This document shows, piece by piece, positions 16,170 through 26,459 of a stretch of 55,188 nt of DNA. Every line of letters starts with the position of its first letter. Within the stretch, counting starts at the first letter, position 1. The notes below the pieces were generated by a model that saw only the letters and a program-made list of their open reading frames with translations, was not told the DNA's origin and made no database searches. The stretch comes from an uncultured Clostridia bacterium (lineage in GTDB: Bacteria > Bacillota > Clostridia > Oscillospirales > Oscillospiraceae). The stretch spans positions 1 through 55,188 of the forward strand of contig CAMCSE010000008.1 of the NCBI GenBank assembly GCA_945877515.1, written 5' to 3'. Both the position numbers and the translations under genes were made by a program.

Positions 16170-17756
16170 TCACATCTCCTTTATCCTTTGTTCCGCGCAG
16201 CGCATCCCGTCCGCCGCGGCGGAGAGGATCCCACCGGCATAACCGGCTCCCTCGCCGCAGGGATACAGTCCGCGGATATTGCATTGGTACATTTCATTCC
16301 GTCCGATCCGCACCGGGGAGGACGACCGGCTTTCCACCGCCGTCAGCAGCGCGTCAGGGGCAGCGTAGCCCCGGATCTTCCGCTCCAGCAGAGGCAGCGC
16401 CTGCTCCATGGCCTCCGCCACGAAAGGCGGCAGACACCGGTGCAGGTCGGTATAGGTGACGCCGGGGCGATAGCTGGGCCACACACGTCCTGCCGCCGCG
16501 GTGGGACGGTGCAGCAGGAAATCCTCCACCCGCTGGCAGGGGGCGCGGTAGTCGCCGCCGCCCAGTGCATAGGCCGCCGCCTCCATTTGGCGCTGAAACC
16601 GGATACCGGCCAAAGGATCAGTCTGGCCGCCGTAGTCCTCCGGCGTCACATTGATCAGCAGCGCTCCGTTGATATTCTCCTGATCCCGGGCATACTCACT
16701 CATGCCGTTGGTAACCACCCGCCCCGTTTCCGAAGCGGCCGCCACCACCTGTCCGCCGGGGCAGACGCAGAAGGAAAAGGCGCTGCGGCCGTTTTCCAGA
16801 TGGCAGGACAATTTATACGTAGACGGCGGCAGACAGGGATGGCCCGCATACTGCTTGTACTGTGCCGCGTCCATATCCTCCTGCCGATGCTCGATGCGCA
16901 CCCCTACGGCAAAGGGCTTGGCGGTCATAGCCACCCCCGCGCCGTACAGCATTTCCACCGTGTCCCGGGCACTGTGGCCCAGCGCCAGCAGCGCATGGCG
17001 GCAGGGCAGCATATAGCTTCCCTCCTCGGTTTCCACGGTCAGACCTGTCAGGCATCCGTCCTTTACGGTAATATCCGCCAGCTTGTGACCGAACCGGAGA
17101 TCGGCCCCCAAGGCCAGCAGCTCCCGCCGCAGGTTCCGCAGGACAATGCGCAGCCTATCGGTACCTACATGGGGCTTGGCGTCCCACAGGATATCCTCCG
17201 GCGCGCCGTATTCCACCAATCTCTCCATGATCCAGCGGTGCCGCACATCTCTGGTACCGGTGTTCAGCTTTCCGTCGGAGAACGCGCCTGCGCCTCCCTC
17301 ACCGAACTGGACGTTGGACTCCGTATTCAATATGCCGCTCTCCCAGAAGCGCCGCACATCCTGCTGCCGCTGCTCCACGCAGCGGCCCCGCTCCAGTACG
17401 ATAGGTTTCACGCCGCATTTGGCCAGCACCAGCGCCGCGAACAAGCCCGCAGGCCCCATGCCCACCACAACGGTCGGCAAGTCGCTGCCCTTCACAGGTC
17501 CCGGAAGGGTGTACACTTCCGGCGTATAGCGGGAAACGTGTGTATCACGACAGCGCTTCAAAAGCCGCGCCTCGTCTTTCACCTCCACCGCCGCGGTATA
17601 CACGAACCGCAGGCCGTCCCGGGCGTCGATGGCCCGGCGCAGTACCTGCACCGCCGCGATGTCCTCCTCCCGGCAGCGCAGCACGGCGGCAGCCTTCCGT
17701 TTCAATTGTTCCGCTCCCGCCTCAGGTGGGAGCTTAAGGCCCTCCAGCCGCAGCAT
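16170..17756 (-). CDS. FAD-dependent dehydrogenase (COG2509-like)
   Basis: VVVGMGPAGLFAALVLAKCGVKPIVLERG; FGEGGAGAFSDGKLNT; GLYPCGEGAGYAGGILSAAADG. Confidence 0.88.
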   Translation of the reverse strand: MLRLEGLKLPPEAGAEQLKRKAAAVLRCREEDIAAVQVLRRAIDARDGLRFVYTAAVEVKDEARLLKRCRDTHVSRYTPEVYTLPGPVKGSDLPTVVVGMGPAGLFAALVLAKCGVKPIVLERGRCVEQRQQDVRRFWESGILNTESNVQFGEGGAGAFSDGKLNTGTRDVRHRWIMERLVEYGAPEDILWDAKPHVGTDRLRIVLRNLRRELLALGADLRFGHKLADITVKDGCLTGLTVETEEGSYMLPCRHALLALGHSARDTVEMLYGAGVAMTAKPFAVGVRIEHRQEDMDAAQYKQYAGHPCLPPSTYKLSCHLENGRSAFSFCVCPGGQVVAAASETGRVVTNGMSEYARDQENINGALLINVTPEDYGGQTDPLAGIRFQRQMEAAAYALGGGDYRAPCQRVEDFLLHRPTAAAGRVWPSYRPGVTYTDLHRCLPPFVAEAMEQALPLLERKIRGYAAPDALLTAVESRSSSPVRIGRNEMYQCNIRGLYPCGEGAGYAGGILSAAADGMRCAEQRIKEM

Positions 17757-17893
17757 GACAGCACCTCCGCAACATGGTTACAAAAAGTTAATATTTTCAA
17801 GGAAAAACTTAAAGGTACAATTAAGAAAACTGTATAAGATAGTAACCAAGATGAATGATATCACAGTTCGCTTCGAAAATAAAGGAGGAATCC

Positions 17894-19261
17894 ATGATGT
17901 ATAACGATGAATTTGATCGCTTCCATAACAATCAGTATCACTATGGCCGCAACAGCAATCTGCCCGCCGACGACTATCAGCCCTCCGGCAGCAGCGTTTC
18001 CCCGGAGGAGCGGCCCCGGAAGAAGCAGAGCTTCTTCAAAAGCACGGCGGCAAAGGTGATCGCCATTGTGCTGGCCTGCGCCATCATCGGTACCGGCTGC
18101 GGCTTCGGCGGCGCGGCGCTTTATCGCAGTTCCACCCGGCAGACGGTCACCCTCCAGCAGAGTGACCGGGCCCCTGTCACCGTGTCTGTGAAGCAGGTAG
18201 ACGGCCAGACCAAGATGGAGCCCGCTGAAGTCTACGCCTCCACTGTAAACTCTGTGGTGTCCATCAATACCACTGCCACTGCCGGCACCAACATCTTCGG
18301 CCAGACAGTGGAAACCGCCAGTGCCGGCAGTGGCTTTATTATCAGTTCTGACGGATATATCGTCACCAACTACCACGTCGTCAAGGGCGCCACCTCCGTG
18401 AAGGTGACGCTGTACAGCGGCGATACCTATGACGCCACCGTCATCGGCGGCGACAGCGACTATGATGTGGCCGTCATCAAGATCAATGCCAGTGGTCTGC
18501 CCGCTGTGACGCTGGGCAGCAGCGCCGACGTGAACGTGGGCGACACGGTGCTGGCCATCGGCAACCCCCTGGGTGAGCTAACTTTCTCCATGAGTCAGGG
18601 CATTGTCTCCTGCTGTGACCGCGCCATCAACGTGGACGGCACCCCCTTCAACATGATCCAGGTGGACGCCTCCATCAATCCCGGCAACTCCGGCGGCCCG
18701 CTGGTGAACCTGTACGGTGAGGTGGTGGGTATTGTCTCCGCCAAGTACTCCAGCTATTCCAACACCACCGTGGAGGGTCTGGGCTTCGCCATCCCCATCA
18801 GCGATGTTCAGGCCATCATCACCGACATTATTGAAAACGGTCAGGTGACCGGTAAGGCCTATCTGGCCATCAAGGCCGGTACCATGACCGAGCAGATGGC
18901 GGCCCAGTACGATATCGACATCACGGAGGGCGTGTTTGTCTACTCCACCGAGAGCGGCGGCGCAGGCGAAAAGGCCGGCCTGCAGCTGGGCGACGTGATC
19001 ACCAAGCTGAATGACACCGCCATTACCTCCATGACCGATCTGACCATGGCCAAAAAGGGCTATAAGGCCGGTGACACCGTGACGCTGACCGTCTACCGCG
19101 GCGGCGAGTATATCACGCTGGAGCTGACCTTTGACCAGCAGCCCCAGACCACCGGGGAGGATACCCAGCAGGACATCCAGCAGCCTCCCCAGCAGAACGA
19201 AAACTATTCCGACCTGTTCCGTGACTTCTACAATTACTACTTCGGTCAGAACGGCCGGTAA
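17894..19261 (+). CDS. htrA: HtrA/DegP-like trypsin-like serine protease with PDZ domain, membrane anchored
   Basis: TM near N-terminus; VTNYHVVKG (His), DYDVAVIKI (Asp), NPGNSGGPLVN (Ser); PDZ; RBS AAAGGAGG. Confidence 0.93.
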   Translation: MMYNDEFDRFHNNQYHYGRNSNLPADDYQPSGSSVSPEERPRKKQSFFKSTAAKVIAIVLACAIIGTGCGFGGAALYRSSTRQTVTLQQSDRAPVTVSVKQVDGQTKMEPAEVYASTVNSVVSINTTATAGTNIFGQTVETASAGSGFIISSDGYIVTNYHVVKGATSVKVTLYSGDTYDATVIGGDSDYDVAVIKINASGLPAVTLGSSADVNVGDTVLAIGNPLGELTFSMSQGIVSCCDRAINVDGTPFNMIQVDASINPGNSGGPLVNLYGEVVGIVSAKYSSYSNTTVEGLGFAIPISDVQAIITDIIENGQVTGKAYLAIKAGTMTEQMAAQYDIDITEGVFVYSTESGGAGEKAGLQLGDVITKLNDTAITSMTDLTMAKKGYKAGDTVTLTVYRGGEYITLELTFDQQPQTTGEDTQQDIQQPPQQNENYSDLFRDFYNYYFGQNGR

Positions 19262-19278
19262 CGCAGCCTGATACAGCA

Positions 19279-19309
19279 GAAAACCGGAGGGACGAAGCCC
19301 TCCGGTTTT
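19279..19309 (+). terminator. Terminator after htrA
   Basis: AAAACCGGAGGG/CCCTCCGGTTTT. Confidence 0.85.
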
Positions 19310-19402
19310 GTCTTTTGTAAATTTTTGCAGCATGGATACCCCCTATAACCGAAAAGCTGTTGGCGGCCAAACGGAAGATTTTACACCGGTCTAAAATATT
19401 CC

Positions 19403-19431
19403 TTGTTATTTGCAGGAGGATGGTATATAAT
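19403..19431 (+). promoter_or_regulatory. Sigma-70/A-type promoter of asp23-yloV
   Basis: TTGTTA-17 bp-TATAAT; followed by 14-bp palindrome ACATAATATTATGT (19432-19445). Confidence 0.7.
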
Positions 19432-19488
19432 ACATAATATTATGTCATTATTATGCATATCTCACCTCCGACAGAAAGGAAGGCTGCT

Positions 19489-19842
19489 ATGATAAAGATC
19501 AACAGTGAGCACGGGGATATCACCATCTCCAACGCAGTGTTCACCACCATTACCGGCGCCGCTGCAACCAACTGCTTCGGCGTCAAGGGCATGGCCTACC
19601 GCTCCATGACGGACGGCCTTGTCCATCTGCTGCGCCCGGAGGCCATGAGCAAGGGCGTAAAGGTCACCTACAACGATGACAACACCGTGTCCATCGAACT
19701 GCATATCATGGTGGACGCCGGGGTAAATATCGCCACCGTCTGCCGTGCCATTATGAGCGAGGTCAAGTATGTGGTCACCTGCAACACCGGTGTGGAGGTC
19801 CGGGACGTAAACGTCTGCGTGGACTCCGTCAGTAACAGTTAA
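19489..19842 (+). CDS. Asp23/Gls24 family envelope stress response protein
   Basis: DITISNAVFTTITGAAATNCFGVKGM...GVNIATVCRAIMSEVKYVV. Confidence 0.9.
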   Translation: MIKINSEHGDITISNAVFTTITGAAATNCFGVKGMAYRSMTDGLVHLLRPEAMSKGVKVTYNDDNTVSIELHIMVDAGVNIATVCRAIMSEVKYVVTCNTGVEVRDVNVCVDSVSNS

Positions 19843-19859
19843 GGGAGGATCACAGCAAG

Positions 19860-21533
19860 ATGATAGAGAAAATCAGCGGTGCCGCTTTTAAGGAGATGGT
19901 ACTTTTCGGCGCTGCCTGCATTGCGGGGCAGAAGCAGTCCATCAACGACCTGAACGTCTTTCCCGTCCCCGACGGCGATACCGGCACCAACATGTATCTG
20001 ACCATCCAGACGGCCTGCGCCGAGCTGAAAAAAGCCGAGCCTGCCACCATTGACGACGCCGCCAAGATAACGGCCCGGGGACTTCTGCGGGGTGCCCGCG
20101 GCAACTCCGGTGTCATTTTGTCCCTGCTGTTCCGGGGTATGTCCAAGTCCCTCAAGGGTCTCGCCGAGGCTGACGGCGCGGCGCTGGCCGCCGCCATGCA
20201 GGAGGGTGTTGCCACCGCCTACGGCGCGGTGATGAAGCCTGCCGAGGGCACGGTGCTGACCGTTTCCCGTCTGGCAGCCCAGCGGGCCATAGAGGCCGCT
20301 CAGGAGAATAACTGCGTGGAATTCGTGTTGGAGGAGGCCATCCGTGCCGGCGAAGTAACACTGGCCGAGACGGTGGAGATGAATCCGGTGCTGAAAAAGG
20401 CCGGCGTGGTGGATGCCGGCGGTAAGGGCTACCTCATTATTCTGGACGGCATGCTGCGCTGCCTGCGGGGCGAAGCCATCCCCGACGTGACCGAGGAGAC
20501 CGAGGTCAAGGAAAAAGCCGACTTCGCCGCATTGGAAGATGAGATCACCTTTACTTTCGACACGGTGTTCATCGTCCGCAAAACCATGGGTGAAAAATCA
20601 CTGGAGCCCCTGCGTGCCTATCTGGACAGCATCGGCGACAGTCTGGTGATCGGCGAGGATGACGAGTGCTTCAAGGTCCACGTCCACACCGATATCCCCG
20701 GCTATGCCCTGACGGAGGCCCAGAAGTACGGCACGCTGGAGCTGGCCAAGATCGAGAATATGCGCACCCAGCGGGACGATCTGGCGGCCGGTCGTGAAGC
20801 CCACAGCACCGACGATCTGGACGCTGTGGAGGAGGAACTGGAAAACCAGGAAAGCGCCGTGGCTCCCGCGGAAAAGCGGTATGGCTTCGTGGCCGTGTGC
20901 GCCGGAGACGGTCTTGCGGACACCTTCCGGGCGCTGGGCGTGGACACCATCGTGTCCGGCGGTCAGACCATGAACCCCTCCACCGAGGCGATTCTCAAGG
21001 AGGTCAACCGCACCCCCAGCGAAGTGGTGTTTATCCTGCCCAACAATAAGAACATCATCATGGCGGCCCAGCAGTGCGTGGGCCTGACAGAGAAGGAGAT
21101 CGTGGTGATCCCCACTGCCACCGTGCCCCAGGGCATCACCGCCATGATGAGCTTTGATCCCGACGAAACCGATCCCCAGACCATCGCTCAGGCCATGGTG
21201 GCTGCCGCCCAGACGGTGTCCACCGCTCAGATCACCTATGCCGCCCGCAACTCCGATTTTGACGGCTTTGCCATCAATGAGGGCGACTATCTGGCGCTGC
21301 TGGACGGCAAGCTGTTTGGCACCAGCCGCTCCATGGAGGATCTGCTGGAGAAGCTGAGCCAGCACGCCGCCGAAGCCGATGCGGAATACATCAACATCTA
21401 CACCGGCGAGGGCGTATCTGAGGAGGAGGGCGCACGGACGGAAGCGCTGTTTGCCCAGCGCTGCCCTGATGCGGAGGTGGCCGCCATCCCCGGCGGACAG
21501 AGCGTATACTTCTATATCATCTCCATTGAATAA
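19860..21533 (+). CDS. DAK2 domain protein, fatty-acid kinase catalytic subunit-like (YloV/FakA)
   Basis: NDLNVFPVPDGDTGTNMYLTIQTA; GARGNSGVILSLLFRGMSKSL; VDAGGKGYLIILDGMLR. Confidence 0.93.
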   Translation: MIEKISGAAFKEMVLFGAACIAGQKQSINDLNVFPVPDGDTGTNMYLTIQTACAELKKAEPATIDDAAKITARGLLRGARGNSGVILSLLFRGMSKSLKGLAEADGAALAAAMQEGVATAYGAVMKPAEGTVLTVSRLAAQRAIEAAQENNCVEFVLEEAIRAGEVTLAETVEMNPVLKKAGVVDAGGKGYLIILDGMLRCLRGEAIPDVTEETEVKEKADFAALEDEITFTFDTVFIVRKTMGEKSLEPLRAYLDSIGDSLVIGEDDECFKVHVHTDIPGYALTEAQKYGTLELAKIENMRTQRDDLAAGREAHSTDDLDAVEEELENQESAVAPAEKRYGFVAVCAGDGLADTFRALGVDTIVSGGQTMNPSTEAILKEVNRTPSEVVFILPNNKNIIMAAQQCVGLTEKEIVVIPTATVPQGITAMMSFDPDETDPQTIAQAMVAAAQTVSTAQITYAARNSDFDGFAINEGDYLALLDGKLFGTSRSMEDLLEKLSQHAAEADAEYINIYTGEGVSEEEGARTEALFAQRCPDAEVAAIPGGQSVYFYIISIE

Positions 21534-21536
21534 CGC

Positions 21537-21566
21537 AAAACCGGGAAGGTCGTCCTTCCCGGTTTT
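21537..21566 (+). terminator. Terminator after yloV
   Basis: AAAACCGGGAAGG/CCTTCCCGGTTTT. Confidence 0.85.
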
Positions 21567-21624
21567 CTTCTGCACACCGTCTCCGCAATGCGGCGGCAAG
21601 CACGATACATCAACAGGAGGAGCG

Positions 21625-22542
21625 TCACTCCTCCAATTCTTTCAGGATCTGCTGCAAAATCTCCACAAACTCCCGGCCGGAGTCACTGAGCGGCACAGAG
21701 CGCAGCTTGATATACCCAAGGCGCATGTCGTGCTGTCCCGTCAGCGGCACCGTCACCAGCCGGTCATCACCAAAGCCGTCAGGCAGCACGCCGCTGCCGG
21801 TGGAAACGCAGTTGGTGTGGGCAATGACACTGTAGATGGTGGCCCGGTCGGATACATAGACCACCTGATTGAAGTCGGCGGCGGTACCCGCCACCACCTC
21901 CTCGGCGTAATTGAGGTTGGTGTCGCTCTGGGTGAAGGCGGCATAGGGGTATTGCCGCAACTGCTCCGGTGTCACCGATGTCTCGCCGGACAGAGGATGT
22001 CCCCGGCGCATAAACACATGGGGTCGCAGGCGCGCCAGCTGGTGGAATTCCAGATTACGGCCCTCCAGAATACGGCGGATGAACCGCTCCGTCATATCGG
22101 AGACGAAGATCACCCCCAGATCGCTCTGCTGCTGGGCCACCTGCTCAATGACAGAGGCCATCTCCACCTCCTTGAAGCTGACCTCGATGCGGGGTTCCTC
22201 CCGCAGATGTAAAAACTCCACAAACGCCTTGGCGCAGAAGGGATAGCGCTGGGCGGCAATGGACAGGGTGACACGATTCTCCGCCCTGCGCTCACTGTAG
22301 TAGCGGGTGATCTTGCGGCTGCGCTCCACGATGGGGATGATCTGGTTCAGCAGCTCCCGGCCATCCTCCGTCAGGGCGATGCCGCGGTTGGACCGGTGGA
22401 AAATGGTGATGCCCAGTTCCCGCTCCACCTCGGCAATGGCGCTGGATAAAGCCGACTGGGACACAAACAGGTTCTGGGCTGCCCGGTTAATGGAGCCACA
22501 GCGATCCACCTCCAGAATGTAGCTCATCTGCAAAAGGGTCAT
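21625..22542 (-). CDS. LysR family transcriptional regulator
   Basis: MTLLQMSYILEVDRCGSINRAAQNLFVSQSALSSAIAEVERELGITIFHRSNRGIALTEDG. Confidence 0.93.
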   Translation of the reverse strand: MTLLQMSYILEVDRCGSINRAAQNLFVSQSALSSAIAEVERELGITIFHRSNRGIALTEDGRELLNQIIPIVERSRKITRYYSERRAENRVTLSIAAQRYPFCAKAFVEFLHLREEPRIEVSFKEVEMASVIEQVAQQQSDLGVIFVSDMTERFIRRILEGRNLEFHQLARLRPHVFMRRGHPLSGETSVTPEQLRQYPYAAFTQSDTNLNYAEEVVAGTAADFNQVVYVSDRATIYSVIAHTNCVSTGSGVLPDGFGDDRLVTVPLTGQHDMRLGYIKLRSVPLSDSGREFVEILQQILKELEE

Positions 22543-22684
22543 GACGCACACCTCACTTCTCCCTTTCAGCATACACGAAACAGGAGGAAAAGGCAAGAGC
22601 GGTTGTTGACACAGTGGGCAAAGTTCGGCAGCGTACGAAAACCTCCATATGGCGGAGCCGGTATCCTGAAATATACCAAAGCGT

Positions 22685-22719
22685 AACGATCCCCCGGCAA
22701 TCCGCCGGGGGATCGTTTT
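22685..22719 (-). terminator. Terminator after zinc-ribbon protein
   Basis: AACGATCCCCCGGC/GCCGGGGGATCGTT. Confidence 0.85.
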
Positions 22720-22744
22720 CCAACAGAGAAAAAGAATCTAAACT

Positions 22745-23197
22745 TTACTCCTGGGGCTCGGCAGGCTCCTCGTCCTTGACAGGCGCTGCATCCACAGCGG
22801 CACCGCACTCGGGGCAGAATTTGGAATTGGTAGCGGTGCCGCACACGGGACAGACCTTCAACTCAGGGGTCTCGGCATCTCCGTCATCCGCGCCGGGCTT
22901 CTCCGCCAGCGCGGCTTCCATCTCCTCGATCTTGGCGCGGCTGGCCTCGATGGCGGCCATCACGTCCTTGATGGCGTCAGGGATCTCACCCTCATACTCG
23001 GAGGCGAACCACTGGCCGATGGCGCGGTAGTTCTTGTCCAGTTCCCGCTGCTCGCTCTTGATGGCCATGGTCAGCTGAGCGGTCTCCTTGACATCCTTGG
23101 CCTTGTCGGCGGCCACTTCGGCCACGTCCTTGGCCTTCTCCGCGGCCATATTGGCGTACATTTTGGCTTTCTCAGTAAAATTCTCAAAAAAAGACAT
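22745..23197 (-). CDS. Zinc-ribbon domain protein with Ala/Lys-rich helical N-terminus
   Basis: C-terminal CPVCGTATNSKFCPECGA; N-terminal heptad-like AAEKAKDVAEVAADKAKDVKETAQ. Confidence 0.8.
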   Translation of the reverse strand: MSFFENFTEKAKMYANMAAEKAKDVAEVAADKAKDVKETAQLTMAIKSEQRELDKNYRAIGQWFASEYEGEIPDAIKDVMAAIEASRAKIEEMEAALAEKPGADDGDAETPELKVCPVCGTATNSKFCPECGAAVDAAPVKDEEPAEPQE

Positions 23198-23311
23198 AGT
23201 AGGCTCCTTTCAAAGTAAAATAGGTGCTTTATCAAGGCTGATTATAGCCATCAGAAAACAATTTTGCAAGGGGTTTGGGGCGAAATTCATCAATTGTTAA
23301 TCAATGGGGCA

Positions 23312-24805
23312 TCAATGCTCGATCCAGTCGGCGCTGCGCTGTACGGCCCGCTTCCATATGCGGTAGGCGTCGTCACACTCCGCCTGCACCCGTTGGGGCG
23401 TGAACACCCGCTCGCTGCGGCGCAGGGCAGACAGCTCCTCAAGACTGCCCCACATGCCGCAGTTGAGGCCCGCCAGCGCCGCCGCGCCGAAAGCGGTGGT
23501 CTCCACCATGGCGGGACGGTCCACCGGGATGCGCAGCAGATCCGCTTGCATCTGCAGCAGGATATCGCTGACGCTGGCGCCGCCGTCAGCCCGCAGGCAG
23601 GTAATGTCGCAGCCGGCGTCCTGCCGCATGGCCAGCATCAGATCCGTCACCTGAAAGGCGATGGCCTCCAGGACAGCCCGGGCGATATGGGCCCGTCCTG
23701 TGCCCCGGGTAACGCCCAGGATCGCGCCCCGGGCGTACATATCCCAGTAGGGCGCTCCCAGCCCGGTAAAGGCCGGCACCACGATAACGCCGCCGCTGCT
23801 GTCCACCGATTCGGCCAGCCGGTCACACTCCGGGGCGGAGTCGATCAGATGCAGCTCATCCCGCAGCCACTGGATGGTGCTGCCGCCGTTAAAGACGCTG
23901 CCCTCCAATGCGTATGTAACCGCGCCTTCCACGCTCCACGCCACGGAGGTCACCAGTCCCGCCCGGCTGCGGACGGGCTTCTGTCCCACGTTCATCAGTG
24001 TAAAGCATCCGGTACCGTAGGTATTCTTGGCGTCACCGGCGTGGAAGCAGGTCTGGCCGAACAGGGCCGCCTGCTGATCCCCTGCCGCGCCGCACACCGG
24101 AACGCCGGCCAGCGTCTCCAGACCGGGGATGCCCTCTTTTACCGTGCCGTACAGTTGGGAGTTGCCCACGCACCGGGGCAGCATACACATGGGGATACCC
24201 AGCATCCCGCACAGCTCCGCGTCCCACGCCAGCTTGTGGATGTCAAAAAGCATGGTGCGGCTGGCGTTGGAGTAGTCGGTCACATGAGCGCCGGTCAGCT
24301 GCCAGATGAGCCACGTCTCCACCGTGCCGAACAGCAGCTGGCCCTGCTCCGCCTTCTGCCGTGCGCCGGGCACGTTGTCCAGAATCCAGCGGATCTTTGT
24401 GGCGGAGAAATAGGCATCGATCAAAAGGCCGGTGGTAGACTGGATGCGCTCACTGAGCCCCCGGCGCTTCAGCTCCTCGCACAGCTCCGCCGTACGGCGG
24501 CACTGCCAGACGATGGCGTTGTACACCGGCACGCCGGTGGTCTTGTCCCAAATAATGGTGGTCTCCCGCTGATTGGTAACGCCGATGCCGGCGATGGAGC
24601 CGGCAGGCAGACCGGCGATGGCGTCAGCGGCCGCCTGTGCCTGCGTGCGCCAGATCTCCATGGGGTCATGCTCCACCCAGCCTGCCTGGGGATAGTACTG
24701 GGTGAAAAGATGCTGGCCCCGTCCCACGATGTCTCCCCGCTTGTCGAATACGATGGCCCGGGAGCTTGTGGTTCCCTGATCCAGCGCCAGAATGTAGGAA
24801 GCCAT
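23312..24805 (-). CDS. glpK: Glycerol kinase
   Basis: YILALDQGTTSSRAIVFD; GVTNQRETTIIWDKTTGVPVYNAIVWQCRRT; FTGLGAPYWDMYARG. Confidence 0.97.
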   Translation of the reverse strand: MASYILALDQGTTSSRAIVFDKRGDIVGRGQHLFTQYYPQAGWVEHDPMEIWRTQAQAAADAIAGLPAGSIAGIGVTNQRETTIIWDKTTGVPVYNAIVWQCRRTAELCEELKRRGLSERIQSTTGLLIDAYFSATKIRWILDNVPGARQKAEQGQLLFGTVETWLIWQLTGAHVTDYSNASRTMLFDIHKLAWDAELCGMLGIPMCMLPRCVGNSQLYGTVKEGIPGLETLAGVPVCGAAGDQQAALFGQTCFHAGDAKNTYGTGCFTLMNVGQKPVRSRAGLVTSVAWSVEGAVTYALEGSVFNGGSTIQWLRDELHLIDSAPECDRLAESVDSSGGVIVVPAFTGLGAPYWDMYARGAILGVTRGTGRAHIARAVLEAIAFQVTDLMLAMRQDAGCDITCLRADGGASVSDILLQMQADLLRIPVDRPAMVETTAFGAAALAGLNCGMWGSLEELSALRRSERVFTPQRVQAECDDAYRIWKRAVQRSADWIEH

Positions 24806-24892
24806 GACAGTTCCCCCTTTTCAAGTGTGATTTCCTGTGATAGAATAAATACGATAGTAGTAACAGTATATCACAGAAAGGACGGAATTGCC

Positions 24893-25828
24893 ATGACAAA
24901 AAAGACGGACTTCACCTTTCTTTCCAGCGACGGAAAAACACGGCTGCACGGCATCTCATGGATCCCCACGGATGTAGCGCCGGTGGCGGTCTTGCAGATC
25001 GTCCACGGCGTGGCGGAGTATGTGGGCCGCTACGATGATTTTGCCCGGTTTCTCAACGGCCACGGCGTGATCGTGGTGGGCCATGACCATCTGGGCCACG
25101 GCGAGTCTCTGCCGGAGGGCGGCACACCGGTATATTTCGGCGACGGCAACACATGGGACACTCCGGTGGACGACATCTATGTGCTGCACACCCGTTTGAA
25201 GGAGCAGTATCCGGATCTGCCTTTGCTGCTGATGGGACACTCCATGGGCTCCTTCCTGAGCCGCACCTATCTCATCCGCTATCCCGGCACCGTGAAAGCC
25301 GCCATTTTGATGGGTACCGGCTGGCAGAGCGGCGCCACCCTGACCGGTGGCCTTGCGCTGGCGGGAATACTGAAACGGAAAAACCCGGCAGCCACCAATG
25401 ACATGGTGACGAATCTGGCCTTCGGCGCTTACAACAAGACCTTCAAGCCCAACCGCACCGCCTACGACTGGCTGTCGGTGGATGAGGAGAATGTGGACGC
25501 CTATATTGCCGATCCCCTGTGCGGTCATGACGCCACGGTGGGACTGTTCTATGAGATGCTCAAGGGCATCCGCTTCAACCAGCGGTTCTCCCATCTGGAC
25601 AAAATGGACGGCAAGATCCCCATTCTGCTGATCTCCGGTCAGGATGATCCGGTGGGCGGTATGGGCAGCGGTGTGCGCCAGACCTACAACGAGTTCAAGC
25701 GCAGCGGCGTGACCGACTGCACCTTGAAGCTTTACCCGGGACTGCGGCATGAGCTGCTCAACGAGAAGGCCCATCGGTCTGTCGTATATCAGGATATCTG
25801 GAATTGGATGGAGGCGAGATTGGGATGA
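24893..25828 (+). CDS. Alpha/beta hydrolase, monoacylglycerol lipase/lysophospholipase-like
   Basis: HGVAEYVGRYDDFARFL; GHSMGSFLSR nucleophile elbow; HELLNEK. Confidence 0.9.
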   Translation: MTKKTDFTFLSSDGKTRLHGISWIPTDVAPVAVLQIVHGVAEYVGRYDDFARFLNGHGVIVVGHDHLGHGESLPEGGTPVYFGDGNTWDTPVDDIYVLHTRLKEQYPDLPLLLMGHSMGSFLSRTYLIRYPGTVKAAILMGTGWQSGATLTGGLALAGILKRKNPAATNDMVTNLAFGAYNKTFKPNRTAYDWLSVDEENVDAYIADPLCGHDATVGLFYEMLKGIRFNQRFSHLDKMDGKIPILLISGQDDPVGGMGSGVRQTYNEFKRSGVTDCTLKLYPGLRHELLNEKAHRSVVYQDIWNWMEARLG

Positions 25829-26403
25829 CTGCGTGGGAGGAATTGCGGGAGAGCTGTTTGAAGTGTCAGGCCTGCGGCCTGCGCCGGAGCTGCACACAGG
25901 TGGTGTTCGGCGTGGGGGATCCCAACGCCGAGGTGCTGTTCATTGGTGAAGCGCCGGGCGCCAATGAGGATCAGCAGGGCGAACCCTTTGTGGGCCGGGC
26001 CGGTAAGCTGCTGGACGACATGCTGGCCATGATCGGCCTGCACCGGAAGAATGTCTACATCACCAACTCCGTCAAATGCCGTCCGCCGGAAAACCGGGAT
26101 CCGTTGGGAGAGGAAAAGGACGCCTGCCGGGCGTATCTGCGGGCGCAGGTACGGCTGATGAAGCCCAAGATCATTGTGTGTCTGGGCCGCATCAGCGCCA
26201 TGGAGCTGATCAAACCGGACTTCAAGATCAGTCAGGAGCATGGCCAGTTCTTTGACCGCAACGGTACGCTGATGATGGCGCTGTACCATCCGGCGGCCCT
26301 GCTGCGGGACCCCCATAAGAAGCCGGAGACCTTTGAGGATCTGAAGCGTCTGCAGGAAAAAATCATGGAGATATGTGACCACACACCGATTGTATTTGAA
26401 TAA
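25825..26403 (+). CDS. Uracil-DNA glycosylase, family 4/5-like (Fe-S)
   Basis: [61 protein letters not shown] overlap with upstream hydrolase. Confidence 0.92.
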   Translation: MTAWEELRESCLKCQACGLRRSCTQVVFGVGDPNAEVLFIGEAPGANEDQQGEPFVGRAGKLLDDMLAMIGLHRKNVYITNSVKCRPPENRDPLGEEKDACRAYLRAQVRLMKPKIIVCLGRISAMELIKPDFKISQEHGQFFDRNGTLMMALYHPAALLRDPHKKPETFEDLKRLQEKIMEICDHTPIVFE

Positions 26404-26410
26404 AACGGCA

Positions 26411-26442
26411 ACAAAGCACCGTCCCGCGGGGCGGTGCTTTGC
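26411..26442 (+). terminator. Terminator between convergent udg and proS
   Basis: CAAAGCACCGTCCC/GGGCGGTGCTTTG. Confidence 0.75.
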
Positions 26443-26459
26443 GCATACCGTGTCAACTT

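Noticed and set aside
23264-24892. N-terminal half of an 854-aa plus-strand ORF
   Set aside because: This part is antisense to glpK and merely in frame with the real hydrolase start at 24893; not a fusion protein.
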